A stretch of DNA of 64,000 nucleotides from the NCBI RefSeq assembly GCF_900112355.1, contig NZ_FOLM01000002.1, forward strand, positions 535,953-599,952. The letters are read 5' to 3'. This DNA comes from Streptomyces aidingensis. GTDB lineage: Bacteria; Actinomycetota; Actinomycetes; Streptomycetales; Streptomycetaceae. Both the position numbers and the translations under genes were made by a program. This document shows positions 8,607-16,758 of this stretch, in pieces; positions within the stretch are counted from its first letter, which is position 1; each line of letters begins with the position of its first letter. A model generated the notes under the pieces. That model worked only from the letters and a program-made list of their open reading frames with translations, ran no database searches and had not been told where the DNA came from.

Positions 8607-9674
8607 TCAGCAGACTTCGAAGGCGGGCCGGCCCGCCGTGTACCGCAGATCGTCGAGCACGGCCAGGCGCTCCTCCGCGATGATCCGGCGGGTGGTGCCC
8701 CGGTCCGGATGGCGCCTGGCGAACAGGTGTGTGAAGTGGGAGCCGTAGTGCAGAAACGGCGGGGAAGCGGCGCCGCCGGTGGCAGTGGCGGCGGCGGTGC
8801 CCAGCGGTCTCAGGCAGGCCGCGAAGTTGGGCTCGTGGAAGTAGTCCAGGACGATCCGCCCGGCCGCCCGGGGCAGCATCCGGTACGGGGTGGCCGGCAG
8901 GGTGCCGTGGGTGAGGTACTGCATCAGGTCGCCGGGCAGCACGGTCAGAGTGCGGGGACCGGGACCGGGCTCCGGATCGACCTCGGTCCAGGGCGGCTCG
9001 TCCTCGTACATGCCGGTGGTGGACTCCTCCGCCAGCCAGTTGCGGTACCGCTTCTCACCCCTGACCGGCGGCCGGACGGCCAGCCCGCCCGGCCGCTGCT
9101 GGGCGGTGAGCATCAGCAGCCCGTGGCCGGTGCGGGCGCCGGTGCCGGCCGGGGGGTGGCGGACCAGCCGGGCGTGGTGCCAGCCGTCGAAGGTGCACGA
9201 GGTCAGCTCCTCCCCGTCGGCCGTGCCGAGGCCGAGCGCGGCCAGCTTCAGCAGCCGGTCGCCCAGCGAGCCCAGCACCGCCAGGCAGGCGTTCACGGCC
9301 CGGCGGTGTTCCGGATCGGCCGGCCAGGGCACCGGGCCGTGGCAGGGCCAGCGGGCCAGCACGCGGGCATCGTCCAGCGGCACGTCCTTGCAGACGGTGA
9401 AGGACTCGGGCAGGGCTTCGGCGGCGGTGGTGGCGGCGGCATAGCCACTGTAGGAGAGGTCGCTGACACAGCGGTTCTTGACGGACTCCGGCAGGGCGAA
9501 GAAGCGCCGGCCGGCCGCCAGGGCGTCCCGCACCGCGGTCTGCCGGCCGGCGGGGAGCACGATCTGGAAGACGCCGTCCACCCGCCAGGCGCGGATCATC
9601 GCGCGGCCCAGCCGGCTGTCGTACCCGGTGCCGGTCACCAGCTCCGGCACCCGGAACGTCTGAAGCAGCGTCAT
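8607..9674 (-). CDS. Ethylene-forming-enzyme-like protein lacking the iron-binding triad
   Basis: A 355-residue protein with clear resemblance along its whole length to Pseudomonas ethylene-forming enzyme (EFE, 350 aa, as I recall it): starts MTLLQTF, then CVSDLSYSGY, WPCHGPVPWP, DGWHHARL, RPPVRGEKRYRNWL, YFHEPNF and HYGSHFTH. EFE converts 2-oxoglutarate and L-arginine using Fe(II) bound by His189, Asp191 and His268. Here these align with Arg181, Gly183 and Tyr264, and Tyr192 with His184. The 2-oxoglutarate Arg277 (Arg273), Arg171 (Arg169) and Arg316 (Arg320) remain. The loop holding EFE Glu84/Thr86 is about four residues shorter. The fold seems kept but iron catalysis should be lost, so this may be a pseudoenzyme or binding protein. 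Start 9674 has a GGGGA ribosome site. It is monocistronic. Confidence 0.85.
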   Translation of the reverse strand: MTLLQTFRVPELVTGTGYDSRLGRAMIRAWRVDGVFQIVLPAGRQTAVRDALAAGRRFFALPESVKNRCVSDLSYSGYAAATTAAEALPESFTVCKDVPLDDARVLARWPCHGPVPWPADPEHRRAVNACLAVLGSLGDRLLKLAALGLGTADGEELTSCTFDGWHHARLVRHPPAGTGARTGHGLLMLTAQQRPGGLAVRPPVRGEKRYRNWLAEESTTGMYEDEPPWTEVDPEPGPGPRTLTVLPGDLMQYLTHGTLPATPYRMLPRAAGRIVLDYFHEPNFAACLRPLGTAAATATGGAASPPFLHYGSHFTHLFARRHPDRGTTRRIIAEERLAVLDDLRYTAGRPAFEVC

Positions 9675-9890
9675 ATGGCCGTCCCCACTCCCGCATTGCG
9701 TCCCCCTCACTGTGATGGAGGACGGCCCCGGGGAGTTCCAGAGCGGGGCGCGGGCCCTGCGGCGAACGGCCGTGCTGTGCGCCGAACGGACCGGCGAGCG
9801 GGCGGCCGGAGGCGCCCCGCGACGGGCCGCCGAACAGCCGCCACCATGTCGAACGCGGGCATGTACCCGGACCACAAAGGCGCTCCGGGG

Positions 9891-10571
9891 TCAGGAGCCG
9901 TCGCCCAGCCAGCCGGGGGTGACCATCCCGGTCTCATAGGCGACGATCACCAGCTGGGCCCGGTCCCGGACGTCCAGCTTGGTCATGATCCGGCTCACAT
10001 GCGTCTTGGAGGTGGCCGGCGAGACGACCAGCCGCCGGGCGATCTCGTCATTGCTGAGCCCCTCCCCGACCAGCACCAGCACCTCCCGCTCGCGCTCGGT
10101 CAGCGCGTTCAGCCGGGTGCGGCGGGCCGGATCCGGCCGCCGCGCCCGCCCGGCGAACTCGGCGATCAGCCGCCGGGTGACGGCCGGTGCGATCAGGGCG
10201 TCGCCGCGCGCGCAGACCCGGATGCCGTGCAGCAGTTCCGCCGGGTCGGTGTCCTTCAGCAGAAAGCCGGAGGCCCCGGCGCGCAGCGCCCCGTAGACAT
10301 AGTCGTCCAGGTCGAAGGTGGTCAGGATGACCACCCGCACGCCGTCCAGCCGGGGGTCGCCGGTGATGTCCCGGGTGGCCTCCAGGCCGTCCGTCCCGGG
10401 CATCCGGATGTCCATCAGCACCACGTCCGGCCGCAGTTCGCGGGCCAGCCGGACGGCCTGGCCGCCGTCCCCGGCCTCGCCGGCCACCTCGATGCCGTCC
10501 TCGTACTCCAGGATCGAGCGGAACCCGGCCCGGACCAGCTTCTGGTCGTCCGCGAGCAGTACCCGGATCAC
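9891..10571 (-). CDS. LuxR/NarL-family response regulator
   Basis: 226 residues from a GTG that overlaps the kinase stop by 4 nt (GTGA). The receiver domain (1-120) shows the acidic pair in LLADDQ, the phospho-acceptor Asp in VVLMDIRMPG, the Thr in ILTTF and the Lys in LLKDTDP. The C-terminal LuxR helix-turn-helix contains LTEREREVLVLVGEGLSNDE and ends near residue 215. It should bind DNA as a phosphorylated dimer. Its genuine partner is the adjacent kinase at 10568-11842. The signal and regulon are unknown. Confidence 0.95.
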   Translation of the reverse strand: MIRVLLADDQKLVRAGFRSILEYEDGIEVAGEAGDGGQAVRLARELRPDVVLMDIRMPGTDGLEATRDITGDPRLDGVRVVILTTFDLDDYVYGALRAGASGFLLKDTDPAELLHGIRVCARGDALIAPAVTRRLIAEFAGRARRPDPARRTRLNALTEREREVLVLVGEGLSNDEIARRLVVSPATSKTHVSRIMTKLDVRDRAQLVIVAYETGMVTPGWLGDGS

Positions 10572-11842
10572 GTCGTTGTTCCCTCGTCCCTTCCGGGCGG
10601 CCGGGCCGGGCCGGACCCGTCCCGCGCCGCCAGCGGCAGCCGGGCGGTGACCCGGAAGCCCGTACCGGTGTTCCCCGCGGCCAGCTCGCCGCCCAGCGCC
10701 CGGGCACGTTCGGCCATGCCGGCGATGCCGCTGCCCGCCTGCCCGGCGCCGCCGTCCCCGCCGGTGCCGTCCCGGCCGGCGGCGGTGCCCCGGCCGTTGT
10801 CCTCGATCAGCAGCCGCAGTTCGCCGGGCGCGTAGCCGATGCTGATCCGGGCCCGGTCGGCGCCCGAGTGCCGGGTGATGTTGGTCAGCGACTCCTGCAC
10901 GATCCGGTACCCGGCGAGCGAGATCTGCGGCGGCAGGGCACGGACCTCGCCGCTGGACTCCAGCCGGATGTCGAGCCCGCCCGCGCGGGCGCGTTCGGCC
11001 AGCTCCGGCACACGCTCCAGCCCGGCGGCCGGTGCGGTGGGCGCGTCCTCGCCGGCCTGCCGCAGCGCGCCCAGGGTGGCGCGCAGTTCGCGCAGCGCGT
11101 CCCGGCTGATGTCGCGCACCGACGTCAGCGCGTCCAGCAGTTCGGCCCGGTCGCCGGGGCGCTTGGCGCTGCGGTGCAGGGCGGCCCCGCACTGCACATT
11201 GATCAGCGAAATGCTGTGGCCCAGCACATCGTGCAGCTCGCGGGCGATGCGCAGCCGCTCCTCGGTGGCGGACTGGCGGGCGCGCAGGTCCCGTTCCCGC
11301 TCGGCGGCGGCGGCCCGCTCGCGTGCCTCGCGCAGATAGGCCTCCCGCACCCGGGCGGCATGCCCGAACGCGATCAGCCCGCCGAACCACCCGAGGAGCA
11401 GCACGAAGGACATGTCGTCCACATTGGTCTCGCCACGGGAACGGGTGACGGCCTCGCCGAGCGCCAGCGCGCTCATGGTGAGCGCGGCGAGCACCACGGC
11501 CGCCCGCAGCCGCCCCAGGGCCGCCAGGTTGTACAGCGCGAGGGCGTAGAGGACCATCGGCGTGGCGCCGTCCAGCTCGCCCAGCGGGTAGTAGACCGCC
11601 ATCACCCCGGTCACCCAGAGGGCGGCGGTGAGCGGCCGGCGGCGGCGGAGGGCGATGGCCGCGCAGCCGGAGGCGGCCAGCAGCACCGCCACGGCCGTCA
11701 CCCACGGCGGATCCGCGGGACGGCGGGCCAGCGCCAGCGCCGTGTCGAGAACGAAGAAGACCACGGCCGCCGCCGGCACGCGGTCCCGGGACAGGGACAC
11801 CGGCCCGGGCGGCGGGCGGAGTCGCGTGGGCGTGGCGGCCAT
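10568..11842 (-). CDS. NarL-type sensor histidine kinase
   Basis: 424 residues from the ATG at 11842. About five hydrophobic segments occupy the first 170 residues, with no large extracellular domain, suggesting an intramembrane sensor. A short coiled coil (RERAAAAERERDLRARQ) leads to the HisKA_3 box RELHDVLGHSISLI with the phosphorylated His. The HATPase segment includes IEDNGRGTA and GIAGMAERARALGG as N and G boxes. The 3' end overlaps the response regulator start by 4 nt, so the pair is translationally coupled. In many actinomycetes such pairs respond to cell-envelope stress, but the signal here is not evident. Confidence 0.94.
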   Translation of the reverse strand: MAATPTRLRPPPGPVSLSRDRVPAAAVVFFVLDTALALARRPADPPWVTAVAVLLAASGCAAIALRRRRPLTAALWVTGVMAVYYPLGELDGATPMVLYALALYNLAALGRLRAAVVLAALTMSALALGEAVTRSRGETNVDDMSFVLLLGWFGGLIAFGHAARVREAYLREARERAAAAERERDLRARQSATEERLRIARELHDVLGHSISLINVQCGAALHRSAKRPGDRAELLDALTSVRDISRDALRELRATLGALRQAGEDAPTAPAAGLERVPELAERARAGGLDIRLESSGEVRALPPQISLAGYRIVQESLTNITRHSGADRARISIGYAPGELRLLIEDNGRGTAAGRDGTGGDGGAGQAGSGIAGMAERARALGGELAAGNTGTGFRVTARLPLAARDGSGPARPPGRDEGTTT

Positions 11843-11959
11843 GGGAGAAAGAGTACGTAGGCTGACCCGTGCCGCGGGACCGCCGCGGCGGTGCGCACCG
11901 GCGGCGCCCGCCGGCGGCGCCCGCCCGCGGCAGTGACCCACAGGACACGGAGGAGACGG

Positions 11960-12376
11960 ATGACCGGCCCGGCACCCGAGAGCAGCGAACCGGCGCACGA
12001 CCCCGAGGTGCTCCAGCTCGCCTCGAAGGTCTTCGAGCTGGCCCGGCAGGGGGACACCGAGACGGTCGCCGCCTATGTGGACGCGGGGGTGCCGGCCAAT
12101 CTCGGCAACGACCGCGGCGACACCCTGCTGATGCTGGCGGCGTATCACGGGCACGCGGACACGGTGCGGGCCCTGCTGGACCGCGGCGCCGACGCCGGGC
12201 GGGCCAACGACCGGGGGCAGACGCCGCTGGCCGGCGCGGTCTTCAAGGGGCAGACCGAGGTGGTGCGGGCGCTGCTGGAGGCGGGTGCCGATCCGGCGGC
12301 CGGGCAGCCCTCGGCCATTGACACCGCCCGCATGTTCGCCCGCCGGGAGCTGCTGGAGCTCTTCGGCGCGGCCTGA
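11960..12376 (+). CDS. Ankyrin-repeat protein
   Basis: 138 residues, ATG at 11960 preceded by AGGAG. It is composed of about three ankyrin repeats: VFELARQGDTETVAAYVDAG, the canonical GDTLLMLAAYHGHADTVRAL and the following GQTPLAGAVFKGQTEVVRAL, with a capping helix at the end. Ankyrin repeats mediate protein binding; no enzymatic domain is present. It is divergent from the histidine kinase gene and convergent with the EamA gene. Similar stand-alone ankyrin proteins are common in Streptomyces; function unknown. Confidence 0.88.
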   Translation: MTGPAPESSEPAHDPEVLQLASKVFELARQGDTETVAAYVDAGVPANLGNDRGDTLLMLAAYHGHADTVRALLDRGADAGRANDRGQTPLAGAVFKGQTEVVRALLEAGADPAAGQPSAIDTARMFARRELLELFGAA

Positions 12377-12413
12377 CGCCGCCCGCCCGGTGCGGCCCCC
12401 CCGCCGCGGTGGC

Positions 12414-13349
12414 TCAGACGCCGGGCCGCGCGCCGGGCGGCTCCGGGGGTTCCCCACGGGCGCCCGCGCGCTGGGTCACGGCGATGCAGACCAGCACCAC
12501 GGCCGCGGTGGGCAGCGCGGCGGCCGGCAGCCGCTCGCCCAGCAGCAGCACCGCCCAGACCAGGGTGAGCAGCGGCTGGGCCAACTGAATCTGGCTGGCC
12601 CGCGCCACCCCGATCAGCGCCATCCCCCGGTACCAGAACACAAATCCGCCGAACTGCGAGACCGCCCCCACATAGGCCAGTCCGAGCAGCGCGGTGGCAT
12701 CGGGCCGGGCCGGCTCCAGCGGCCAGGCCACCGCGGTGACCAGCAGGCCGGCCGGCAGCGCGGCCACCGCCGCCCAGCCGATCACCTGCCAGCCGGGGAG
12801 GTGCCGGGCCAGCCGCCCGCCCTCCGCGTAGCCGGCCGCGCAGAGCAGCAGCGCGGCGGCCAGCAGCAGATCGGCGGCGGTCGGCAGACCGCCGCCCCGG
12901 TGCAGTGCGAAGAGGGTGACGGCCGCGCCGCCGGTGACCGCCCCGGCCCAGAACCGCCGGGACTGCCGGTGCGCAAGGCGGGGGCGGTGCGGATGGTGCG
13001 GATGGTGCGGGCGGTGCCGGGTGCGCAGTGCCGCCAGCGCGGCGGTGGCCAGCGGCAGCGCGCCGGTCACCACCGCGGAGTGGGCGGTGGAGGCGGTCTG
13101 CAGCGCCAGCGTGGTGAGCAGCGGGAAGCCGAGCACACAGCCGGCCGCCACGGTCGCCAGTCCGGGCCAGTGGCGGCGGTCGGGCGGCCGTACCCGGCAG
13201 AGCGCCAGGCACAGTCCGGCCAGCAGCGCGGCGATCACCCCGCGCAGTCCGGCGACGGTCCAGGCGCCGAAACCGCCGAGCGCGCCCACCGTCGCCGGAA
13301 AGGACAGCGAGAACCCGGCCACGCCGAGCGCGGCGGCGGCGGTCCCCAC
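12414..13349 (-). CDS. EamA/DMT-family transporter
   Basis: Ten hydrophobic segments in two EamA repeats, with typical phrases AVVTGALPLATAALAAL (first half) and VGAVSQFGGFVFWYRGMAL (second half). The frame extends to an ATG at 13487, but that ATG overlaps the divergent MocR start and the first 46 residues are Arg/Pro-rich and soluble. The GTG at 13349 gives 311 aa, the usual size. EamA proteins export amino acids or other small metabolites. Divergence from a MocR regulator suggests that regulator controls it. The Pro/His run HRPHHPHHPHRP in the central loop is unusual. The start is uncertain. Confidence 0.85.
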   Translation of the reverse strand: MGTAAAALGVAGFSLSFPATVGALGGFGAWTVAGLRGVIAALLAGLCLALCRVRPPDRRHWPGLATVAAGCVLGFPLLTTLALQTASTAHSAVVTGALPLATAALAALRTRHRPHHPHHPHRPRLAHRQSRRFWAGAVTGGAAVTLFALHRGGGLPTAADLLLAAALLLCAAGYAEGGRLARHLPGWQVIGWAAVAALPAGLLVTAVAWPLEPARPDATALLGLAYVGAVSQFGGFVFWYRGMALIGVARASQIQLAQPLLTLVWAVLLLGERLPAAALPTAAVVLVCIAVTQRAGARGEPPEPPGARPGV

Positions 13350-13444
13350 CCGTCCCGGAGCGTGCCGGGTGCGGTTCTCGCCGCCGCGGCCCGGTGGCGC
13401 CCCGGGCCCGGCGCGCCGTGCGGCGGGCCGCTCCGCAGCGGATG

Positions 13445-13480
13445 GCGCTATCCTTACCCGTCCAGTAGCGCTATCGTTAT
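13445..13480. promoter_or_regulatory. Direct-repeat operator candidate for MocR regulator
   Basis: Two copies of GCGCTATC(C/G)TTA start at 13445 and 13468, 23 bp apart, that is about two helical turns on the same face. They lie immediately before the MocR start at 13486. Established MocR/PdxR operators are paired direct repeats at near two-turn spacing, so this fits. The MocR mRNA may be leaderless, since no ribosome site lies between repeat and ATG. Confidence 0.6.
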
Positions 13481-13485
13481 CTCTC

Positions 13486-14937
13486 ATGAATGATGGTAGC
13501 AGTGCCGAGCAGCTGGCCGGTCTGCTGCGGGAATCACTCGGCCGCTACTCGGTCGGGGAAAAGCTGCCGTCCAGCCGCACCCTGCGGGAACGGTACGGAG
13601 TCGGCCCGGTGACGGTCAGCCGGGCCATCGCCCTGCTGACCGCCGAGGGCGCGGTGGTCTCCCGGCCCGGCGCAGGGGTGTTCCGCGCGCCGCCGCCCCG
13701 GCGCCCCGCGGCCGGGGACCTGTCCTGGCAGGAGGTGGCGCTCGGCGCGCATCCGCGCTCGGCCCCGGCCACCGGGGCCGACGGCATCACCGCCACCCTG
13801 GCACCGTCCCCGCCCGGCGTCATCGATCTCAACGGCGGCTATCCCGCGGTCGCCCTCCAGCCCGAGCGCGCACTGGCCGCGGCGCTGGCCCGGGCCGGCC
13901 GCCGCCCCGGCACCTGGGGCCGCCCTCCGCTGGAGGGCCTGCCCGAGCTGCGAAGCTGGTTCGCCCGCCGGATCGCCGGACCCGAGGGACCGCTGACCGC
14001 CGCCGACGTCCTCATCACCACCGGCGGCCAGGCCGCCCTCACCACGGCGCTGCGTTCCCTGGCGGCGCCCGGCGCCCCCGTTCTGGTGGAGTCCCCCACC
14101 TACCCCGGCATCCTGGCCGTGGCCCGCACCGCCGGACTGCGCCCGGTGCCGGTCCCGGTGGACCGCGACGGCCTCCGCACCGATCTGCTGGCCGAGGCGT
14201 TCCGCGTCACCGGTGCCCGGCTGCTGGTCTGCCAGCCGCTGTTCCACAACCCCACCGGCGCCGTGCTGTCCCCGGAGCGCCGCGCCGAGACGCTGCGCAT
14301 CGCCCGGGCCGCCGGCGCGTTCGTGGTGGAGGACGACTTCGCGCGCCGCCTGGCGCACGCCGACGCCCCGCCGCTGCCCGCCCCGCTGGCCGCCCAGGAC
14401 CCGGACGGCGTGGTGGTCCACATCGCCTCGCTCACCAAGGCGGCATCGCCGAGCCTGCGCGTCGCCGCGCTGGCCGCGCGCGGCCCGGCCATGGAGCGGC
14501 TGCGGGCCACCCATGTGGTGGACAGCCTGTTCGTGCCGCGCCCGATCCAGGAGACCGCCCTGGAACTCGTCGCCTCCCCGGCCTGGCGGGCCCATCTGCG
14601 GCGGCTCTCGGAAACCCTGCGGCAGCGCCGCGAAATCCTGGCCGCCGCGCTGCGCCGGGAGCTGCCCGGGCTGGTGCCGCCCGTCCCGCCGTACGGGGGT
14701 TTCCACCTCTGGCAGCGGCTGCCGGACCACACGGACGACACCGCGCTGGCCGCCGCCGCGCTGCGGGCCGGGGTCGCGGTCACGCCCGGCAGGCCGTACT
14801 TCCCGGCCGAGCCCCCGGGCCCGTATCTGCGGCTGAGCATGATCGCCGCGGCGGCGCCGGAACACCTCGGCGAGGGCGCCCGGCTGCTGCGGAGGGCGAC
14901 CGACACCCTGACCGGTCAAGGGCCTTCCATGTTATGA
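13486..14937 (+). CDS. MocR-family PLP-dependent transcriptional regulator
   Basis: 483 residues. The N-terminal GntR-type winged helix (about 5-72) contains SSRTLRERYGVGPVTVSRAI. The C-terminal aminotransferase class I fold (about 105-475) includes ITTGGQAALTTALRSLA, the turn QPLFHNPTGAVLS and the PLP lysine in SLTKAASPSLR. MocR proteins use PLP aldimine as ligand sensor and seldom act as transaminases. It is divergent from the EamA gene with direct repeats in the promoter, so the pair probably forms an effector-responsive efflux unit. The ligand cannot be told from sequence. Confidence 0.93.
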   Translation: MNDGSSAEQLAGLLRESLGRYSVGEKLPSSRTLRERYGVGPVTVSRAIALLTAEGAVVSRPGAGVFRAPPPRRPAAGDLSWQEVALGAHPRSAPATGADGITATLAPSPPGVIDLNGGYPAVALQPERALAAALARAGRRPGTWGRPPLEGLPELRSWFARRIAGPEGPLTAADVLITTGGQAALTTALRSLAAPGAPVLVESPTYPGILAVARTAGLRPVPVPVDRDGLRTDLLAEAFRVTGARLLVCQPLFHNPTGAVLSPERRAETLRIARAAGAFVVEDDFARRLAHADAPPLPAPLAAQDPDGVVVHIASLTKAASPSLRVAALAARGPAMERLRATHVVDSLFVPRPIQETALELVASPAWRAHLRRLSETLRQRREILAAALRRELPGLVPPVPPYGGFHLWQRLPDHTDDTALAAAALRAGVAVTPGRPYFPAEPPGPYLRLSMIAAAAPEHLGEGARLLRRATDTLTGQGPSML

Positions 14938-14999
14938 TCATGATGACCGCGCGGGGTACAACAGCTTCCCGGCGAGTGCCCGCCGGTCAGCGTTTCCCA

Positions 15000-15029
15000 G
15001 GCTCCAGGCCCTTTGGCCCGGAGCCTTTT
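15000..15029 (+). terminator. Rho-independent terminator after MocR gene
   Basis: Stem GGCTCC.GGCC / GGCC.GGAGCC with one A/C mismatch, a CTTT loop and a following TTTT run. A U-run is rare in this genome and makes this one of the most canonical terminators in the window. It ends the MocR transcript. Confidence 0.75.
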
Positions 15030-15040
15030 CCCATGGCAGC

Positions 15041-15067
15041 GCACCCGGCGCACCCGGCGCACCCGGC
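15041..15067 (+). repeat. Three tandem copies of a 9-bp unit
   Basis: GCACCCGGC occurs three times in a row without change. It sits between the terminator and the XRE promoter. It may be a replication-slippage tract. Confidence 0.7.
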
Positions 15068-15226
15068 ATCCGCGACCGCTCCGGCGGCATCCCGACATCG
15101 ACCGCCGGCCCCGGCCGGGCGAGACAGGCCGCATCGCGGAGCGGTCTGCCGGCGCAGCGGACCGAGCGCCCTCACCGCCCCCGGCCCGGTGGCCGGCATC
15201 TGGCCTCCGCCCTCGCACCGGGACAC

Positions 15227-15246
15227 TTGCAAGCAGTTGCTTGCAA
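15227..15246. promoter_or_regulatory. Perfect 20-bp palindrome upstream of XRE gene
   Basis: TTGCAAGCA-GT-TGCTTGCAA is a perfect 9-bp inverted repeat with a 2-nt centre, 30 bases before the XRE start. It is markedly AT-richer than its surroundings. It probably overlaps the promoter and is the best candidate for autoregulation by the XRE protein. Confidence 0.65.
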
Positions 15247-15275
15247 TAGTTAGCAGTAGGTGGCAGGCTTGCCGC

Positions 15276-15695
15276 ATGGTTCCGTTCGATATGCACGGCC
15301 TGGGAGAGTTTCTGCGGGAGCAGCGCCGTCAGGCGCGGCTCTCCCTGCGGCAGCTCGCCGAGGCCGCCGATGTGTCGAACCCGTACCTGAGCCAGATCGA
15401 GCGCGGGCTGCGCAAGCCGAGCGCGGAGATCCTCCAGCAGATCGCCAAAGGGCTGAGCATCTCCGCCGAGACGCTGTACGTGCGGGCCGGAATTCTCGAC
15501 GAGAGCGTGCGTGAGGAGCGGGACGGCGAGCTGCCGGGGGTGCGGGATGCCGTGCTCGCCGATCCCGAGCTGGACGATCAGCAGAAGCAGGCGCTGATCC
15601 AGATCTACGACGCGTTCCGCCGGGAGAGCGCCGGGGCAGCCGCCGACGGCCCGCCCGCGCGGCCGGAAGCGCCCGATCACGGCCAGGAAGACTGA
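15276..15695 (+). CDS. XRE-family helix-turn-helix regulator
   Basis: 139 residues from the ATG at 15276; a second in-frame ATG at 15291 is possible. The HTH_3 domain spans about residues 10-70 and contains LRQLAEAADVSNPYLSQIE and LRKPSAEILQQIAKGL. A charged C-terminal tail (about 75-139) has no recognised ligand domain. A strong palindrome lies just upstream. The downstream gene encodes an HbhA-like helical protein 25 bases away, so both probably share an mRNA. Confidence 0.92.
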   Translation: MVPFDMHGLGEFLREQRRQARLSLRQLAEAADVSNPYLSQIERGLRKPSAEILQQIAKGLSISAETLYVRAGILDESVREERDGELPGVRDAVLADPELDDQQKQALIQIYDAFRRESAGAAADGPPARPEAPDHGQED

Positions 15696-15719
15696 CCGAC
15701 CCTGGGAGGGGCGAGAGCA

Positions 15720-16175
15720 ATGGCTTTCACCGACGAGATCCGCAAGACCATCACCAGCAGCACCCCGTTCTACGCGGTGGCCGGCGCGACCGACCTGGCC
15801 GCGGAGAAGCTGCGTGACCTGCCCGGCAGGCTGACCAAGCTGCGCGAGGAGGCACCCGGGAAGCTGCACAGCTTCCGCGAGGAGGAGCTGCCCAGGCTCC
15901 GGGAGCAGGCCCAGCACCTGGCCGGGCAGGGCGTGGACGCGGCCAAGGAGTACGCCGTCAAGGCGCGGGAGACCTACGACGAGCTGGCCGCCCGCGGCCG
16001 GACGGCGGTGGTCGAATGGCGCGGCCAGGACAAGCCCGGCGCCGGGCCGGACGGCGCGGGAACCCCCGAGGTCACCGTCGAGCGGATGGACACCGCCGCC
16101 GTCACCGATGCCAAGAACGAGGCCGAGGACGAGGCCGGGGCCGCCGGTGACAGGCCCGCGGCCGGGCAGAGCTGA
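15720..16175 (+). CDS. Heparin-binding haemagglutinin (HbhA)-like helical protein
   Basis: 151 residues, GGGAGGGG ribosome site. The sequence is rich in Lys, Glu and Ala and almost all predicted helix; the phrases TPFYAVAGATDLAAEKLRDL and EYAVKARETYDELAARGR match the HbhA-like family of Streptomyces, related to the mycobacterial surface adhesin. The Lys-rich C-terminal tail of mycobacterial HbhA is missing; this tail is Glu/Asp/Ala-rich, so heparin binding is not supported. It may be an envelope-associated coiled-coil protein. Located after an XRE gene. Confidence 0.8.
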   Translation: MAFTDEIRKTITSSTPFYAVAGATDLAAEKLRDLPGRLTKLREEAPGKLHSFREEELPRLREQAQHLAGQGVDAAKEYAVKARETYDELAARGRTAVVEWRGQDKPGAGPDGAGTPEVTVERMDTAAVTDAKNEAEDEAGAAGDRPAAGQS

Positions 16176-16296
16176 CGCCCGCCGGACACGGGAAACGCAC
16201 GGCTGTGCGGTCGCCGGGAGTACCGAGGCACCGCACAGCCGTTAGCGTGGTAGGGAACTGCCGGGGAAACCGGCCTACGGACAGGTGGTGAACAGC

Positions 16297-16629
16297 ATGC
16301 TGCTGGCGGGGTTCAGCACATTGGTGAACCTGATCTTCCTGGCGCTCCTGGTGCTCAGCATCTATGCGCTGGTGCACGCCGCGCTCCAGCGGGAGGACGC
16401 CTTCCGGGCGGTGGACAAGCAGACGAAGCCGTTCTGGCTGATCATTCTGGGCGTTTCGGTGGCGGTGCAGCTCTTCCTGCCGGCCATGCTGCTCATTCTC
16501 GTCGGGGTCATCGCCACCGTGATCTATCTGGTGGACGTGCGGCCCGCGGTGAGCGGGGTGAGCCGCGGCAGGGGCGGCGGCTGGAGCAGCAGTGACGGCC
16601 CGTACGGGCCCTATAACGGAGGGCGGTGA
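16297..16629 (+). CDS. DUF2516-family membrane protein
   Basis: About 110 residues from the ATG at 16297, with AGGTGG 8 bases upstream; GTG codons at 16285 and 16288 are alternatives. Three hydrophobic segments are visible: FSTLVNLIFLALLVLSIYAL, the segment PFWLIILGVSVAVQLFL, and MLLILVGVIATVIYLVDV. The REDAFRAVDKQ loop and IYLVDVRP are typical of DUF2516. The C-terminal tail is Gly/Ser-rich. Function is not known; XRE, HbhA-like and DUF2516 genes together seem a conserved actinomycete neighbourhood. Confidence 0.85.
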   Translation: MLLAGFSTLVNLIFLALLVLSIYALVHAALQREDAFRAVDKQTKPFWLIILGVSVAVQLFLPAMLLILVGVIATVIYLVDVRPAVSGVSRGRGGGWSSSDGPYGPYNGGR

Positions 16630-16758
16630 ACCGGCCGCCGAGTCCGCAAGGATCACATATCGCTTCGATCAACCCCGCGCCGGGGAGGTTCGTCGTGGCT
16701 GGAATGTGCCCGTAGCATCTTCGGGTACGACCATTCGATGAACCGCAGAGGAATTCCA

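Larger units (their letters stand above)
14938..15275. other. 338-base intergenic region, MocR to XRE genes
   Basis: No convincing gene lies here, although an in-frame extension of the downstream XRE gene is open. It holds a terminator (15000-15029), three 9-bp tandem repeats (15041-15067) and a 20-bp palindrome (15227-15246), each listed separately. Confidence 0.7.

Noticed and set aside
6126..10835. A 1569-codon open frame on the plus strand
   Set aside because: It is antisense to MMPL, the EFE-like gene and the two-component genes and has no recognisable domain; it is a GC-bias shadow.
8331..15275. A natural-product cluster containing the EFE-like, MMPL and MocR genes
   Set aside because: No synthase, adenylation or tailoring set is present; genes are separately transcribed.
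16630..16758. PHO box before the DUF47/pit operon
   Set aside because: A single GGTTCG-like match without 11-bp repeats is not enough.
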